From contig CAJJBQ010000001.1 of assembly GCA_905182405.1 (NCBI GenBank), positions 248,001-312,000 of the forward strand: DNA of 64,000 nt, written 5' to 3'. This document shows positions 33,144-42,687 of this stretch, one piece after another. The notes below the pieces were generated by a model. That model was not told the DNA's origin. It searched no databases and worked only from the letters and a program-made list of their open reading frames with translations. Positions within the stretch are counted from its first letter, which is position 1, and each line of letters starts with the position of its first letter. Position numbers and translations under genes: made by a program. The stretch is from Akkermansiaceae bacterium (GTDB taxonomy: Bacteria > Verrucomicrobiota > Verrucomicrobiia > Verrucomicrobiales > Akkermansiaceae).

Positions 33144-34439
33144 GTGAAAACTAGCTTTCTAATCCTCCTCTACCTCCTATCGGTTGGTTGCTCCTGCGCG
33201 CTTACTCTTCAGGAGTTACAACAATCCTTTCGAGTAGAGAGACTCAAGGTCGAGAATAATGAGAACACAAAGATCTCATCGCTCCGCGCTAACTATTCAA
33301 AAGCACTTTCAAAAATACAGACGAAATACCAAAGAGCAGGACGCCTTGACGATGCGCTGAAGATCAAAGAGGAGATAACGATGCTTCAGGGAGATACCTC
33401 TCCGCTTCCACCTCTTGCAGAAAAGCCGCCTGTTGAGCTTTCATCGGCACGTAAGATCTTCTTCAAGCAATCTATCGCGATCCAAAAAAAATATGGAAAC
33501 ACCCTCATTGTACTCGCGACAAAAATGGACAAGCTACTGTCCCAGAAAGTATTAGAGCTTACGAAATTAGGAAATCTGGAAAAGGCAGCCGAGGCTCGAG
33601 AATACCGCAAGAAGTTAAAGGAAGATCAGGTGATTATTGCAGCGCACACCTTGATTAATCGGGTGAGATCAGATGGCTCCTCCTCAGTGGCATTGCGAAT
33701 CCGTAGGGCAGGAGACGATCTTGAGGTATACGTAAGGTATGACGCTAGAGGAAAAATTAGCCTGGAAAGTTCTGTCGAGAATGTGGTGGAGAAATCCGGA
33801 GGAAAGAAAGAGAAGGGTGAAACGAGCGCGAAAAATCTTGGTGAATTCATCGGAGCCAAAGGATATATAGTGGATCCCTTCGTCGCTTATTCGAACGATT
33901 TTAGAAAGAAAGATATTGGAAGACTTCGTCTTACCTCTCTCGAACTTGGATTGATGAAGGAGGACGAAGGCGAAGTGGGCACTCGAATCACGATTCCTTC
34001 CAATGCGCAAAATCCTCATGGCAGAATATCCGGGGTGCTCCCTGCTTTGGCTCAAAAAGGAACCTATAAAGTTAATCTTCGCTACTTTGTGCCAAAACAG
34101 AATAAATCGATCAAAGGGCTTCAATTTGTCCAAGGGGTAGGCGGCCCGATACCTGGAAGCATCACCCAAAAAACAGGCGTTTGGTCAGAACTGGATTTCA
34201 CTTCAACTTCTTTAAATGAGAACGACTATCTTTTGCTCTACTTGAGGTCTGATAAGAAGAGGCCTCTTGCAGCCATAGCAGGTGACTACGTGAGCATCTC
34301 AGACGTTACTATTTCTCACATCGCATTTACCGCTTGCATCGTCGAACGATTCGACAAAGACGGTGCGATTTCAGAATCATCGATATCGATTGATCAGCAA
34401 AAAGCCATTGCTCAAAATGGTAGTATTCTCCCTTTTTAA
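33144..34439 (+). CDS. Secreted coiled-coil protein of unknown function between cysD and cysN
   Basis: 431 residues from GTG 33144. The N-terminus (MKTSFLILLYLLSVGCSCALT) is a signal peptide, possibly of lipoprotein type with GC at the cleavage site. Residues 25-170 form a charged, helical region with two related segments (NYSKALSKIQTKYQRAGRLD and IQKKYGNTLIVLATKMDKLL), a pattern known from uncharacterised Planctomycetota/Verrucomicrobiota secreted proteins. The C-terminal half looks like a beta-rich binding domain. No catalytic motif was recognised. It starts 36 bases after cysD and ends 3 bases before cysN, so it is part of the same operon. Confidence 0.7.
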   Translation: MKTSFLILLYLLSVGCSCALTLQELQQSFRVERLKVENNENTKISSLRANYSKALSKIQTKYQRAGRLDDALKIKEEITMLQGDTSPLPPLAEKPPVELSSARKIFFKQSIAIQKKYGNTLIVLATKMDKLLSQKVLELTKLGNLEKAAEAREYRKKLKEDQVIIAAHTLINRVRSDGSSSVALRIRRAGDDLEVYVRYDARGKISLESSVENVVEKSGGKKEKGETSAKNLGEFIGAKGYIVDPFVAYSNDFRKKDIGRLRLTSLELGLMKEDEGEVGTRITIPSNAQNPHGRISGVLPALAQKGTYKVNLRYFVPKQNKSIKGLQFVQGVGGPIPGSITQKTGVWSELDFTSTSLNENDYLLLYLRSDKKRPLAAIAGDYVSISDVTISHIAFTACIVERFDKDGAISESSISIDQQKAIAQNGSILPF

Positions 34440-34442
34440 CCA

Positions 34443-35687
34443 ATGGATCTTCTTCGTTTTACCACCGCAGGCTCTGTCGATGACGGCAAGTCTACCCTCA
34501 TTGGGCGCCTTTTATACGACTCAAAGTCGATTTTCGAAGATCAACTCGAGGCAATTGAGGAGTCCTCACGCAAAAAAGGAGACGAGAATGTCAATCTTGC
34601 GCTATTGACCGACGGATTAAAAGCCGAGCGAGAACAAGGGATCACCATCGATGTTGCTTATCGTTACTTCGCTACTCCTAAACGCAAATTCATCATCGCG
34701 GATACTCCCGGGCATCTCCAGTACACCCGAAATATGGTCACTGGAGCCTCTACGGCGAATCTCGCAATCATTCTCATCGATGCCCGTAAAGGGGTGATTG
34801 AGCAGACCAAACGCCATTCGTTCATCGCCAATCTGCTTCGAATTCAACATGTCGTTGTCGCTGTCAATAAGATGGATCTCGTTGACTATAGTCAGGAGGT
34901 CTACGACACGATTATTGCCGATTTTAAATCGTTTGCCTCTCGTCTCGATAACATCGTCGATATCACTCCGATTCCAATTTCGGCCCTTGATGGAGATAAT
35001 ATTGTCGAAAAATCAAGTAATATGGCATGGTTTGAAGGGTCTAGTTTGCTTTACCACCTCGAGAATGTCTATGTCGGTGGCGATGAAAATCATATCCAAG
35101 CCCGTTTTCCCGTCCAGTGGGTGATTCGTCCACAGAGTGATCGCTTTCACGATTTTCGCGGATTTGCAGGGCGAGTGGCAGGAGGGGTTTTTAAGCCGGG
35201 CGATAATGTGACCGTCATGCCCTCTGGGTTCTCGACTAAAGTAAAAGCGATTCATCAGGACGAGCATCAAATCGAGGAGGCGTTCGCTCCGCAGTCAGTA
35301 GCCTTCACCTTGGAAGATGACATCGATATTTCCCGCGGTGATATGATTGTGAAAGCCAACAGCCCCCCACAGCAATCACAGGATCTCGACGCGATGATTT
35401 GTTGGTTTTCCAACACTAATCTCAACCCGCGAGGTAGGTTTATCATTAAGCATACTTCAAAAGAGGCCAAAGCAATTGTTACGGACATCAGCTACAAAGT
35501 GGATATCAATACACTGAGGAAGAACGAAGATACTTCCTCGTTCTCTTTAAATGAGATCGGACGGGTTAAGATAAGAACTGCCTCCCCGATAACTTTTGAT
35601 TCCTATAACAATAATCGTCATACTGGCTCCTTTATTCTAATTGATCCCGGCACAAACGAAACGGTTGCTGCAGGAATGATCGCCTGA
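34443..35687 (+). CDS. cysN: Sulfate adenylyltransferase subunit 1 (GTPase)
   Basis: 414 residues. The EF-Tu-like G domain has GSVDDGKSTLIGRLLYDS, the switch region EREQGITIDVAYRYF, IADTPGHLQYTRNMVTGAST and VVAVNKMDL, followed by two beta-barrel domains. It drives CysD-catalysed APS formation by GTP hydrolysis. The protein ends after the barrels with no fused CysC domain; APS kinase is supplied by the separate upstream gene. Confidence 0.95.
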   Translation: MDLLRFTTAGSVDDGKSTLIGRLLYDSKSIFEDQLEAIEESSRKKGDENVNLALLTDGLKAEREQGITIDVAYRYFATPKRKFIIADTPGHLQYTRNMVTGASTANLAIILIDARKGVIEQTKRHSFIANLLRIQHVVVAVNKMDLVDYSQEVYDTIIADFKSFASRLDNIVDITPIPISALDGDNIVEKSSNMAWFEGSSLLYHLENVYVGGDENHIQARFPVQWVIRPQSDRFHDFRGFAGRVAGGVFKPGDNVTVMPSGFSTKVKAIHQDEHQIEEAFAPQSVAFTLEDDIDISRGDMIVKANSPPQQSQDLDAMICWFSNTNLNPRGRFIIKHTSKEAKAIVTDISYKVDINTLRKNEDTSSFSLNEIGRVKIRTASPITFDSYNNNRHTGSFILIDPGTNETVAAGMIA

Positions 35688-35770
35688 CTTCCGAATGGGA
35701 GAGGTGCCCCTGAACCCAAGTTTCCCAACCCAGATCACACACGGTCAACACCAAGTCCGGTCGCTTCGGG

Positions 35771-35959
35771 ACACTCAAGATAGTTCGAGCGCTCGCCGCT
35801 TTGGCGGTGGTGATTTTCCACGCAGGAAAAGTTGTCGCAGAGTAAGGTTTCATCGATGAACCCAAGAGCTACAGCTACTGAGGCAAGTATAGGGTTCAGG
35901 TCTTCTTCTGTCTCAGTAGGTTTGTTATCTGTGATGTTTACTACGACAATGTAGGAAAG
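35771..35959 (+). pseudogene. Fragment of an acyltransferase family 3 gene
   Basis: One frame reads TLKIVRALAALAVVIFHAGK, VVAE, a TAA stop, GFIDEPKSYSY, a TGA stop, then GKYRVQVFFCLSRFVICDVY. RALAALAVVIFHA and the (V)FFxLSxFVI block are the first two conserved segments of the Acyl_transf_3 (OafA/WcaH-like) family. Both stops are in the same frame and the remaining about 300 residues are gone. This suggests the polymer once carried another O-acyl decoration. Confidence 0.7.
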
Positions 35960-36084
35960 ACAGAGCGTTGCCCAGATACCTGTGGCGAAAATAGGTGAAA
36001 ATCTGGCCTCTCTGTCAGTCCTAAAGTTCCTTCAAAGCAATTTCCTGACGAACATTTGTCCAAAGCAAACAAAACTCTAAGACG

Positions 36085-37089
36085 ATGAAACTTATCAAAG
36101 CGCTCATCCCAAAATTTGTGAAAGGTTGGATATTCAAGGCGATGAAACCGTGGGTATATTTCGGGGTCTATTTCCGGGATGCACGGCGCTACGCTCGTTA
36201 TTCAAGTGTTTTTTCCAATCGCGAGAAGAGAGAAAATCTCCGTTCTCTCATCGCGATCGACTACCACCGAATTGAAAAAGGTTTGGCGTTGGCGAACCCA
36301 CGATTTGCCTTTGGTAAGGCTGTCGTGGAAAACTTGATTAGTCTTATGGATCGTTATTTGACCTTGTATGAGGCTGACTGGACGATCCTCGATGCCATTG
36401 CATCTTTGCAAAGCTATTTTGATCGGTTTAGCACGGCAGAGATCCTGGAAAAGCCCCGCAAGCGTTTCGATCTTCTCAAATCACAGCTTTCTCCGGAACA
36501 ACAAGAACGGTCTCAGGATGCAATCGGAACGTTTTGCTTGGAGGGCCACCGGAAAACTCTCGATTTCAACTTTTCGGATTTCTATTGCTCTCGTCACAGC
36601 GTCAGGGAGTTTTCAGAGGATCCGGTTTCCATCGAACTGATCGAAGAATCGATCGTTCTGGCAATGAGAGCCCCCTCGGTCTGCAATAGACAACCTTGGA
36701 AGGTCTACTGCGTCTCCGAGGCAGAGACAATACAGCAGCTCTGTCAAATCCAAGGGGGATCGCGGGGCTTTGCTACAGAGATTAACAAGCTTCTTGTCGT
36801 TGGTGTTGATCTCTCAGAGTTCTATCTGGTTGGTGAACGAAACGAATGCTGGGTAGATGGGGGCATTTTTCTTCAGTCTCTTCTAATTTCCCTTCATGCC
36901 AAAGGCTTGGGTGCCTGCCCTTTAAACTGGTGTGTTAGTACGAGCGTCGATGAGCAAGCTCGCAAGATCATTTCAATCAAAGGTGGGCACGCGCTTATTG
37001 CACTCGTTGCGGTAGGTGGTCTTAAGGACACGACTAAGTTTGCTCGGTCTGAGCGAAGGCCTGTTGAAGATGTTCTGACACACGTTTAG
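36085..37089 (+). CDS. Nitroreductase-family protein of the EPS locus
   Basis: 334 residues. The C-terminal two-thirds is nitroreductase-like: FYCSRHSVREFSEDPVSIEL, the FMN-binding AMRAPSVCNRQPWKVYCV, GGIFLQSLLISLHAKGLGAC and the final ALVAVGG block. The N-terminal 120 residues are helical and basic and lack a clear family match. Such proteins recur in polysaccharide loci next to pyruvyl-transferase genes and flippases, but their substrate is not known. It is separated from cysN by about 400 bases that include an acyltransferase relic. Confidence 0.85.
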   Translation: MKLIKALIPKFVKGWIFKAMKPWVYFGVYFRDARRYARYSSVFSNREKRENLRSLIAIDYHRIEKGLALANPRFAFGKAVVENLISLMDRYLTLYEADWTILDAIASLQSYFDRFSTAEILEKPRKRFDLLKSQLSPEQQERSQDAIGTFCLEGHRKTLDFNFSDFYCSRHSVREFSEDPVSIELIEESIVLAMRAPSVCNRQPWKVYCVSEAETIQQLCQIQGGSRGFATEINKLLVVGVDLSEFYLVGERNECWVDGGIFLQSLLISLHAKGLGACPLNWCVSTSVDEQARKIISIKGGHALIALVAVGGLKDTTKFARSERRPVEDVLTHV

Positions 37090-37135
37090 AAATCAGAATG
37101 ATCTAGAATGACAGACTTCAGCGATTCTTGATGCG

Positions 37136-38704
37136 GTGAATGTCATCGCGGATACTCTCAAACACTCAGAAATATTGATCAAGATCTTCAGAAATCTCAT
37201 TGCAGGATGGGGCTCCACGATAGTTATTGGAATTATAGGATTTTTGATGATCCCATTTCTTCTTGGTCAAATGGGTGGCGACGGGTACGCGTTTGTAGTC
37301 GTCCTTTTGTCCATCAATGGGATTGCACAGCTAGCGGACATGGGAATTGGAATCTCACTTTCGAGAGAGCTGACAGAGTGTCGGGCCACCGGACAACATC
37401 AACTTGAGTCAGAGGTTATGACCGCTGGCCTGCTACTATACGCACTGATCGGTCTTCTGGGTGCCACGATTGTATTCATGGCGGCTCCGCTCATTGTAAA
37501 CAAATTGTGGACAGGCGCCGACGAGAGTGCGATTGCCGCCTGCAGAGTTTACGGCTTTGGAGCAATCTTCATCGGTTTTATTAACCAGACTTGGATTAGT
37601 CTGTTGACGGCGCATCAGAGATTCGATGTCTCTAGTTCGTTGATTGTTGGAGCCTCGATTTGTAACGCTCTCCTAATTTGGATTCTGGTGCCGGTGAGCA
37701 GTGAAAAGATAATGACCTGGGCAATCATCCAGGTCCTGGTCCAGTTCATGCTCTCAGTAATCCTGATTATCGCTGCAAAAAAAGTCAATGGACCGCTCCG
37801 AATCAAGGTTTTGCGGGTCAGCTCGGCATCTTTTCGAAATATTATTGGACTGAGTGGCAAGGTTTCACTGCTCAAATTAACGACGGTTTTAAGTGAGAAG
37901 GCAGATCCTCTTATCCTGAGCGCCCTTACTTCTCCAGCGGGTGTTGTCGCATACAATTCCGCTTCCAAAGTTTCTGCCGCGACCAAACCGTTTGTCACAA
38001 CGATAGCGGGTCAACTTTGTCCCAAAGTAACGGAGGTTTTTTCCCAAGGTGATGAGGAGGAAGTAAAAAAGATCCTTCTGGTTGGAACGAGATACACAAT
38101 GATTCTTGGTGGCTTGTTGTGTTTGCTGACTGTCGTTTTCGCAGGTACTTTCTCCAAGTTGTGGCTTGGTGAGGCTCTCCCAGACCATTGGCCCATGGTC
38201 GCCTGGCTGATGATTGGGATTGCAGTGATTGACTACGCAACCTTTGCCGGGGGCGGGACACAATGGTCTATTTTGTTCGGAACAAAGAAGCTTGGATTTC
38301 TGGTTTGGACGATGCTGCCTACCGCTTTCCTAAATCTAGGGCTGAGTATTTGGTTGGTAGGTTGGACTGACTTTGGTGTAAAAGGGGTGATTATCTCCAC
38401 AATAGTAATTTCTCTGCTTCGGAGGCCCATTATCGTATGGTACACCTCAAAGCTAGTGGGTGCCAAGATGAGCGAATATTTCATTGAAAGCTATCTCAGA
38501 CCATTACTCATCTTTGTTATTGTTGGATTGGCCGCTTGGGCCTCAGGTGTTGGGTCTAAAGTGGATAGCTGGTTTGATTTAATAGCGGCGTCCTCAGTTA
38601 TTTCGATAATTTGGGTGACGTTGACGTGGCTTTTAGCAGTCTCACAAACTGAGAAGCAGAAACTCTTTAACTGGCTAAAAAGAAAGGGTTTTTGGAAAGA
38701 ATGA
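37136..38704 (+). CDS. Wzx-like polysaccharide flippase
   Basis: 522 residues from GTG 37136 with about 12-14 membrane helices. The start (GWGSTIVIGIIGFLMIPFLLG) and the layout match the MATE-like polysaccharide transporter (Wzx/RfbX) superfamily, which moves lipid-linked oligosaccharide units to the periplasm. The stop overlaps the ATG of the pyruvyl-transferase-like gene. Together with the Wzy-like protein at 40728 it indicates a Wzx/Wzy assembly route. Confidence 0.9.
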   Translation: MNVIADTLKHSEILIKIFRNLIAGWGSTIVIGIIGFLMIPFLLGQMGGDGYAFVVVLLSINGIAQLADMGIGISLSRELTECRATGQHQLESEVMTAGLLLYALIGLLGATIVFMAAPLIVNKLWTGADESAIAACRVYGFGAIFIGFINQTWISLLTAHQRFDVSSSLIVGASICNALLIWILVPVSSEKIMTWAIIQVLVQFMLSVILIIAAKKVNGPLRIKVLRVSSASFRNIIGLSGKVSLLKLTTVLSEKADPLILSALTSPAGVVAYNSASKVSAATKPFVTTIAGQLCPKVTEVFSQGDEEEVKKILLVGTRYTMILGGLLCLLTVVFAGTFSKLWLGEALPDHWPMVAWLMIGIAVIDYATFAGGGTQWSILFGTKKLGFLVWTMLPTAFLNLGLSIWLVGWTDFGVKGVIISTIVISLLRRPIIVWYTSKLVGAKMSEYFIESYLRPLLIFVIVGLAAWASGVGSKVDSWFDLIAASSVISIIWVTLTWLLAVSQTEKQKLFNWLKRKGFWKE

Positions 38705-39813
38705 GTGAGCAAAATAAAGTGGGTATCGTAACCTTTCATGCAAACTACAATTTCGGAGCGGCGCTTCAATGTGCTTCCCTTGTAGTAGCAATCCAAAATC
38801 TTGGGTTTACAGTGGAGGTAATTAATTTTCTTCCCAAGAAAACGACGAACAAGTGGTACCGAGGATGGGGATTTCGAAAATATGGCGTAAAGAGAGCATT
38901 AAAGAAGAAATTGACGGATATTCGTTTTGGTGGAAAAACTGTTGAGAGTTTCCAGCGGTTTCAGAAAAGATACTTTGACATAACAAAGCCCTGCCATTCT
39001 CTGGAGGATGTTTCTGTCATCGAAGATCAGTTTTCACACGTTGTTGCGGGCAGTGATCAGGTTTGGAGATTTGACAGATCTGCTGCTTACTTTTTGTCCT
39101 GGAGCGATTCCTTCACGGGAACAAGAGTGAGTTACGCGCCCTGTTGCACGAGCCTCGAGCAACCATCTTTTCAAAGTAAGAATGTGCGTAGGTGGATTGA
39201 CAAAGTCAATTGCCTGAGCGTTAGAAACGATTTTTCTCGTGAAGCAGTGAAGGCATTGACAGGACGTGATGCCGAGGTAGTAGCTGATCCCACCCTTCTC
39301 GTAGATCTGGAGTTGGAGGGAGAACTTCCGGAGTCGGTTCCCTCTGAATATATCTTGCTCTATACGCTTGGCGGGCAGATCGCGGGAGGAAACAAACAGG
39401 TCCTGGAAAAGGCGAGAATCCATCACCCGGGCATTCCTGTCGTGGCGATCTGTGCAACAGTTGAGCATTTTACAGAGCACCCTTACGCAGATATCATCCT
39501 CCACGGAATGGGCCCTTCCGAGTGGGTAAAGTTAATCTCCAACGCCCGATTTTTCATCACTGATTCATTTCACGGCGTCATATTTTCTATCAAGTATTCG
39601 ACTCCGTTTCTTGGCTATTACCTTGAGGAGATCCGGGCTCCGAGGCTGATCGACCTGAAAACCCGCTACAATCTTCGTGAACGCATTGTAAGGAATCTTT
39701 CTGAATTTCCAGACGAAAATTTCGTTGAGTGCATACGAGAGGAACCCCTCGAGTTAATCCGAGCCCACCAAAAGAAATCTCTCGAATTTCTGACTCACTC
39801 ATTGTCGAAATGA
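38701..39813 (+). CDS. Polysaccharide pyruvyl transferase-family protein
   Basis: 370 residues from ATG 38701, which overlaps the flippase stop. It contains VGIVTFHANYNFGAALQCAS at the start, VVAGSDQVWRFD near residue 115, AEVVADPTLLVD, and FFITDSFHGVIFSIKYSTPF near residue 285: the conserved blocks of the polysaccharide pyruvyl transferase family (PF04230). It may add ketal pyruvate to the polymer or act as another glycan-modifying transferase. Confidence 0.9.
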   Translation: MSEQNKVGIVTFHANYNFGAALQCASLVVAIQNLGFTVEVINFLPKKTTNKWYRGWGFRKYGVKRALKKKLTDIRFGGKTVESFQRFQKRYFDITKPCHSLEDVSVIEDQFSHVVAGSDQVWRFDRSAAYFLSWSDSFTGTRVSYAPCCTSLEQPSFQSKNVRRWIDKVNCLSVRNDFSREAVKALTGRDAEVVADPTLLVDLELEGELPESVPSEYILLYTLGGQIAGGNKQVLEKARIHHPGIPVVAICATVEHFTEHPYADIILHGMGPSEWVKLISNARFFITDSFHGVIFSIKYSTPFLGYYLEEIRAPRLIDLKTRYNLRERIVRNLSEFPDENFVECIREEPLELIRAHQKKSLEFLTHSLSK

Positions 39814-40727
39814 AAAATTCATCAAAAGCTGGCCAAGGTAAAAAAGCCCTGCGCAAATATCCTAAAACTAGGGTTGTATTTTGTGGAATTGTTCGAGATT
39901 GCGCGAAAAATCTTGGGAGAAATTTGAAGCTCGTTGAAAGTCTCCGTGACTCTTTCGCGTCTTTGAGGATCGTCTTGGTAGAGAACGATAGTCAAGATAC
40001 CACAAAGCAAGTTCTCGCGGATCTCGCCAATCGGGATCCAAGTGCGATTGTTGAAAGTAAAAATTTCAATACCGTTACCCTTCCTAAGAAATTGGAAAGC
40101 GGCGTTAATCCGAGTTTTTCAAGACATCGTATCGGAAAATTGTCTGTATACCGAAATCGTTATCTCGAACTCATCGAGAGCGAAATCGGGTTCGATAATC
40201 TTGACTACGTTGTGATGCTTGACTGGGATGTTCACAGTTTCTCAATTTGTGGATTTTTCAATAGTTTGGATCAGCATCAGGCATGGGATGTTGCCACTGC
40301 CAACGGAAGGTGGAAAATTGGCCTGAGCAAGGATGTCTACTATGATGTATTCGCCTACGCAGCCATTGGGATGGACGGACCGTGTACTGAGAAGTCAATT
40401 TTCGAGGGGCGGGAGGCTTTGGCCGGTATTTCTAATGAAAGTGAGTTGTTTGAGGTGCAGAGCGGGTTCAGTGCCTTGGCGATATACAAGAGCAGCGTGA
40501 TGCATGGGCTAAAGTATCGAGCGCAGGAAAATGAGGACGAGAGAGTCGAGGTTTGGTGTGAGCACGTGACCCTTCATAGGGATCTTGCGGAGAAGGGTGG
40601 AGTAAGAATAGTGATCAATCCGAGGATGACGGTTGTTTACAATACTAGGATTCAAGCAATAATCCAAACGACCCGGGGGATATTCGCGGAGTTGTATCGG
40701 AAGCTTAAATTTTTTAAAAAGGACTAG
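39810..40727 (+). CDS. CAP59-like glycosyltransferase
   Basis: 305 residues from ATG 39810, overlapping the previous stop; a longer in-frame start at 39729 lies within the upstream gene. VVFCGIVRDCAKNLGRNLKL, RIVLVENDSQDTTKQVL and the DxD-like YVVMLDWDVHSF match the cryptococcal mannosyltransferase 1/CAP59 type (GT69). There is no membrane segment, so it acts at the cytosolic face. The donor sugar is not predictable. Confidence 0.75.
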   Translation: MKNSSKAGQGKKALRKYPKTRVVFCGIVRDCAKNLGRNLKLVESLRDSFASLRIVLVENDSQDTTKQVLADLANRDPSAIVESKNFNTVTLPKKLESGVNPSFSRHRIGKLSVYRNRYLELIESEIGFDNLDYVVMLDWDVHSFSICGFFNSLDQHQAWDVATANGRWKIGLSKDVYYDVFAYAAIGMDGPCTEKSIFEGREALAGISNESELFEVQSGFSALAIYKSSVMHGLKYRAQENEDERVEVWCEHVTLHRDLAEKGGVRIVINPRMTVVYNTRIQAIIQTTRGIFAELYRKLKFFKKD

Positions 40728-42305
40728 ATGAATACAAAAAACACGCTTCATTTGTTTCTTGCTGTAGTTATCGTTATTTTTGGAGCAATTTTCTTCGGAA
40801 CAGCTGCGGGAAAACAAGATACAAAGACTCTCTCAATTTTTGTAGCGGGCTTTGTCGTTTTAGGAACATTTATTGCCCTAAAACAGAACATCTGGATTAT
40901 TATCCCGATCTTTGCAATGTGGTCGGGGAAGGTATCCGTGCTCCCTCTCCCCTTCGCCGTCTCCAACCTTGCGGTGGGAATTGCAGTGGCGTCCTGGTTA
41001 TTATTTCTTGCGACGAGACGACAAGTTTTCACCTTAAGTTATTCAAAATTTGACATCTTTTTAGGCATGTTGGTTGCTCTTCTGATCGCTGGTTACTTTC
41101 GTAATCCGGTTGGTCTGGCTTCAATCGGCGGTGGTAGCAATGTGGGAGCCCGACCCTATGTTGAGTGTATTATCGCATTCATGGGATACCTGATGCTATC
41201 GAATCAACAGGCCGACTCTAAGATGGTGGCCAGGCTGCCCTCTCTGCACATGTTCTCGGCATTCCTTATTGCAGGAGGGGGGGCAGTTGCGTTCCTTGTC
41301 CCAGGTGCGGGGCTATTGCTTTATCAGATTTACAGTGGGTTTCTTCCAAATGTCGCCACTCTCTTCGATCCGTATGGCGATAATTCTGATGCGATTGGTC
41401 GCACAGAATTCATTCGGCCCTTTGCCTTGGGTTCAGTGGCCTTGATTGGAGGTCTGATGATTCCATTCAAAGTCCTCCAACCTAAGTATTTCTGGTATGG
41501 TTGTCTTCTATTCCTTGCGGGTGTACTCGCTTTACTTTCTGGATATCGGAGCTCTTTGGTAGCTATCGTATTTTACTTTGTTTTTGGGAGTTGGCTGTGG
41601 CTGGGGTTGCGGGGCGTTTTAGTCTGTGCGGTTGGAGGTTCGCTGCTGATCTTTTTACTCGTAGTACTTCACCAGTTTGTGCCCCTTCCGGAACGGGCTC
41701 AGCGACCGCTCTCTTTTCTCCCCGGAAATTGGGATGAAAAAGTGATCCAAACTGGCAAAGACAGTAATGAATGGCGGTTTGAAATGTGGCAAATAGTTAT
41801 CGAGGGCGATACCATTAAAAACTGGTGGATCGGCGATGGCTTTGGTTTTCCGAAGGCTGAGCTCGAATATTTCGGGGCGATGCAGCAATCAGGTAATATT
41901 TTGCCGGAGCAGTTGGCAGAGTATTTTATTATTACTGGTGGTCTTCACAGTGGGCCTTTGTCTGCCATTAAATATGTTGGTGTCATTGGGTTGGTAATTT
42001 TTATGATCATAGCTACTTTGATGGTGTTCGGTTATATTAAGCTTTGGAATAAATGTAGATATTGGGGCGTCGATCCTGGTGTTCAAGCGACCATTGGTTT
42101 TTACGCTATCTTTGCAGCCTATATTCCGCTAAAATACATCTTTATTTTCGGTGCATTTGATAGTGATTTGCCAATCGTTATTGTAAGCTTGGGAATTTAC
42201 CGCCTTTTGGAAAAGGTTGTTCTTTCGGAGATTGAGAAGATGAAAGCAGAACCGAGCGCACTCGCAGAAGGAGATGATCCCGTTTTGACTGCAATTACTG
42301 GTTAG
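40728..42305 (+). CDS. Wzy/O-antigen ligase-like polymerase
   Basis: 525 residues with about eleven or twelve helices and a large periplasmic loop (ERAQRPLSFLPGNWDEKVIQ through WWIGDGFGFPKAELEYF). The loop segments RFEMWQIV...WIGDGFG match the Wzy_C/O-antigen ligase pattern (W..G.G.G). The ATG follows the previous stop directly. A second protein of this superfamily is encoded at 61842, so one may polymerise and the other ligate or act in a separate pathway. Confidence 0.82.
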   Translation: MNTKNTLHLFLAVVIVIFGAIFFGTAAGKQDTKTLSIFVAGFVVLGTFIALKQNIWIIIPIFAMWSGKVSVLPLPFAVSNLAVGIAVASWLLFLATRRQVFTLSYSKFDIFLGMLVALLIAGYFRNPVGLASIGGGSNVGARPYVECIIAFMGYLMLSNQQADSKMVARLPSLHMFSAFLIAGGGAVAFLVPGAGLLLYQIYSGFLPNVATLFDPYGDNSDAIGRTEFIRPFALGSVALIGGLMIPFKVLQPKYFWYGCLLFLAGVLALLSGYRSSLVAIVFYFVFGSWLWLGLRGVLVCAVGGSLLIFLLVVLHQFVPLPERAQRPLSFLPGNWDEKVIQTGKDSNEWRFEMWQIVIEGDTIKNWWIGDGFGFPKAELEYFGAMQQSGNILPEQLAEYFIITGGLHSGPLSAIKYVGVIGLVIFMIIATLMVFGYIKLWNKCRYWGVDPGVQATIGFYAIFAAYIPLKYIFIFGAFDSDLPIVIVSLGIYRLLEKVVLSEIEKMKAEPSALAEGDDPVLTAITG

Positions 42306-42307
42306 CA

Positions 42308-42664
42308 GTGAGACAGACCTTACGGCTTTTCACGGGTTCAGACCTGCAAAAGAGCAAAAAATCATCGATCATTCTAATCGGTGATCTTAAGCGTGTTTTT
42401 TCACGTAAGCTAGGTTCCCGTCAAAAAAAGAAATTCCAGTCAACGGTAAGGAGCTTCATGAGGAATTTGACGAAATCATCAGCACGAGTGAAAAGTTACT
42501 TCAGAGCCGAAATCATTCAATACGCAACTGAAGCTGCCTGACTACTAGCCTGGTTAAGATTCTTCCCAGGAGAGGTTTTTGGTAAAAGTATACGGACTAT
42601 GCTGGGGGAGAAATATGGTGATTTTTTTTACCAGAATGCGGCAAATGAGTTGATGCCAGCTTGA
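42308..42664 (+). pseudogene. Unrecognised remnant before the glycosyltransferase at 42688
   Basis: A GTG-started frame of 77 codons (42308-42541; basic, IILIGDLKRVFSRKLGSRQ and on) ends, and a second frame continues LLAWLRFFPGEVFGKSIRTM and LGEKYGDFFYQNAANELMPA up to TGA at 42662-42664. Together they look like one protein broken by a frameshift near 42540. No family was recognised. Alternatively both are random short frames. Confidence 0.35.
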
Positions 42665-42687
42665 GAGCCTTGAAATTTCTAATTGTG

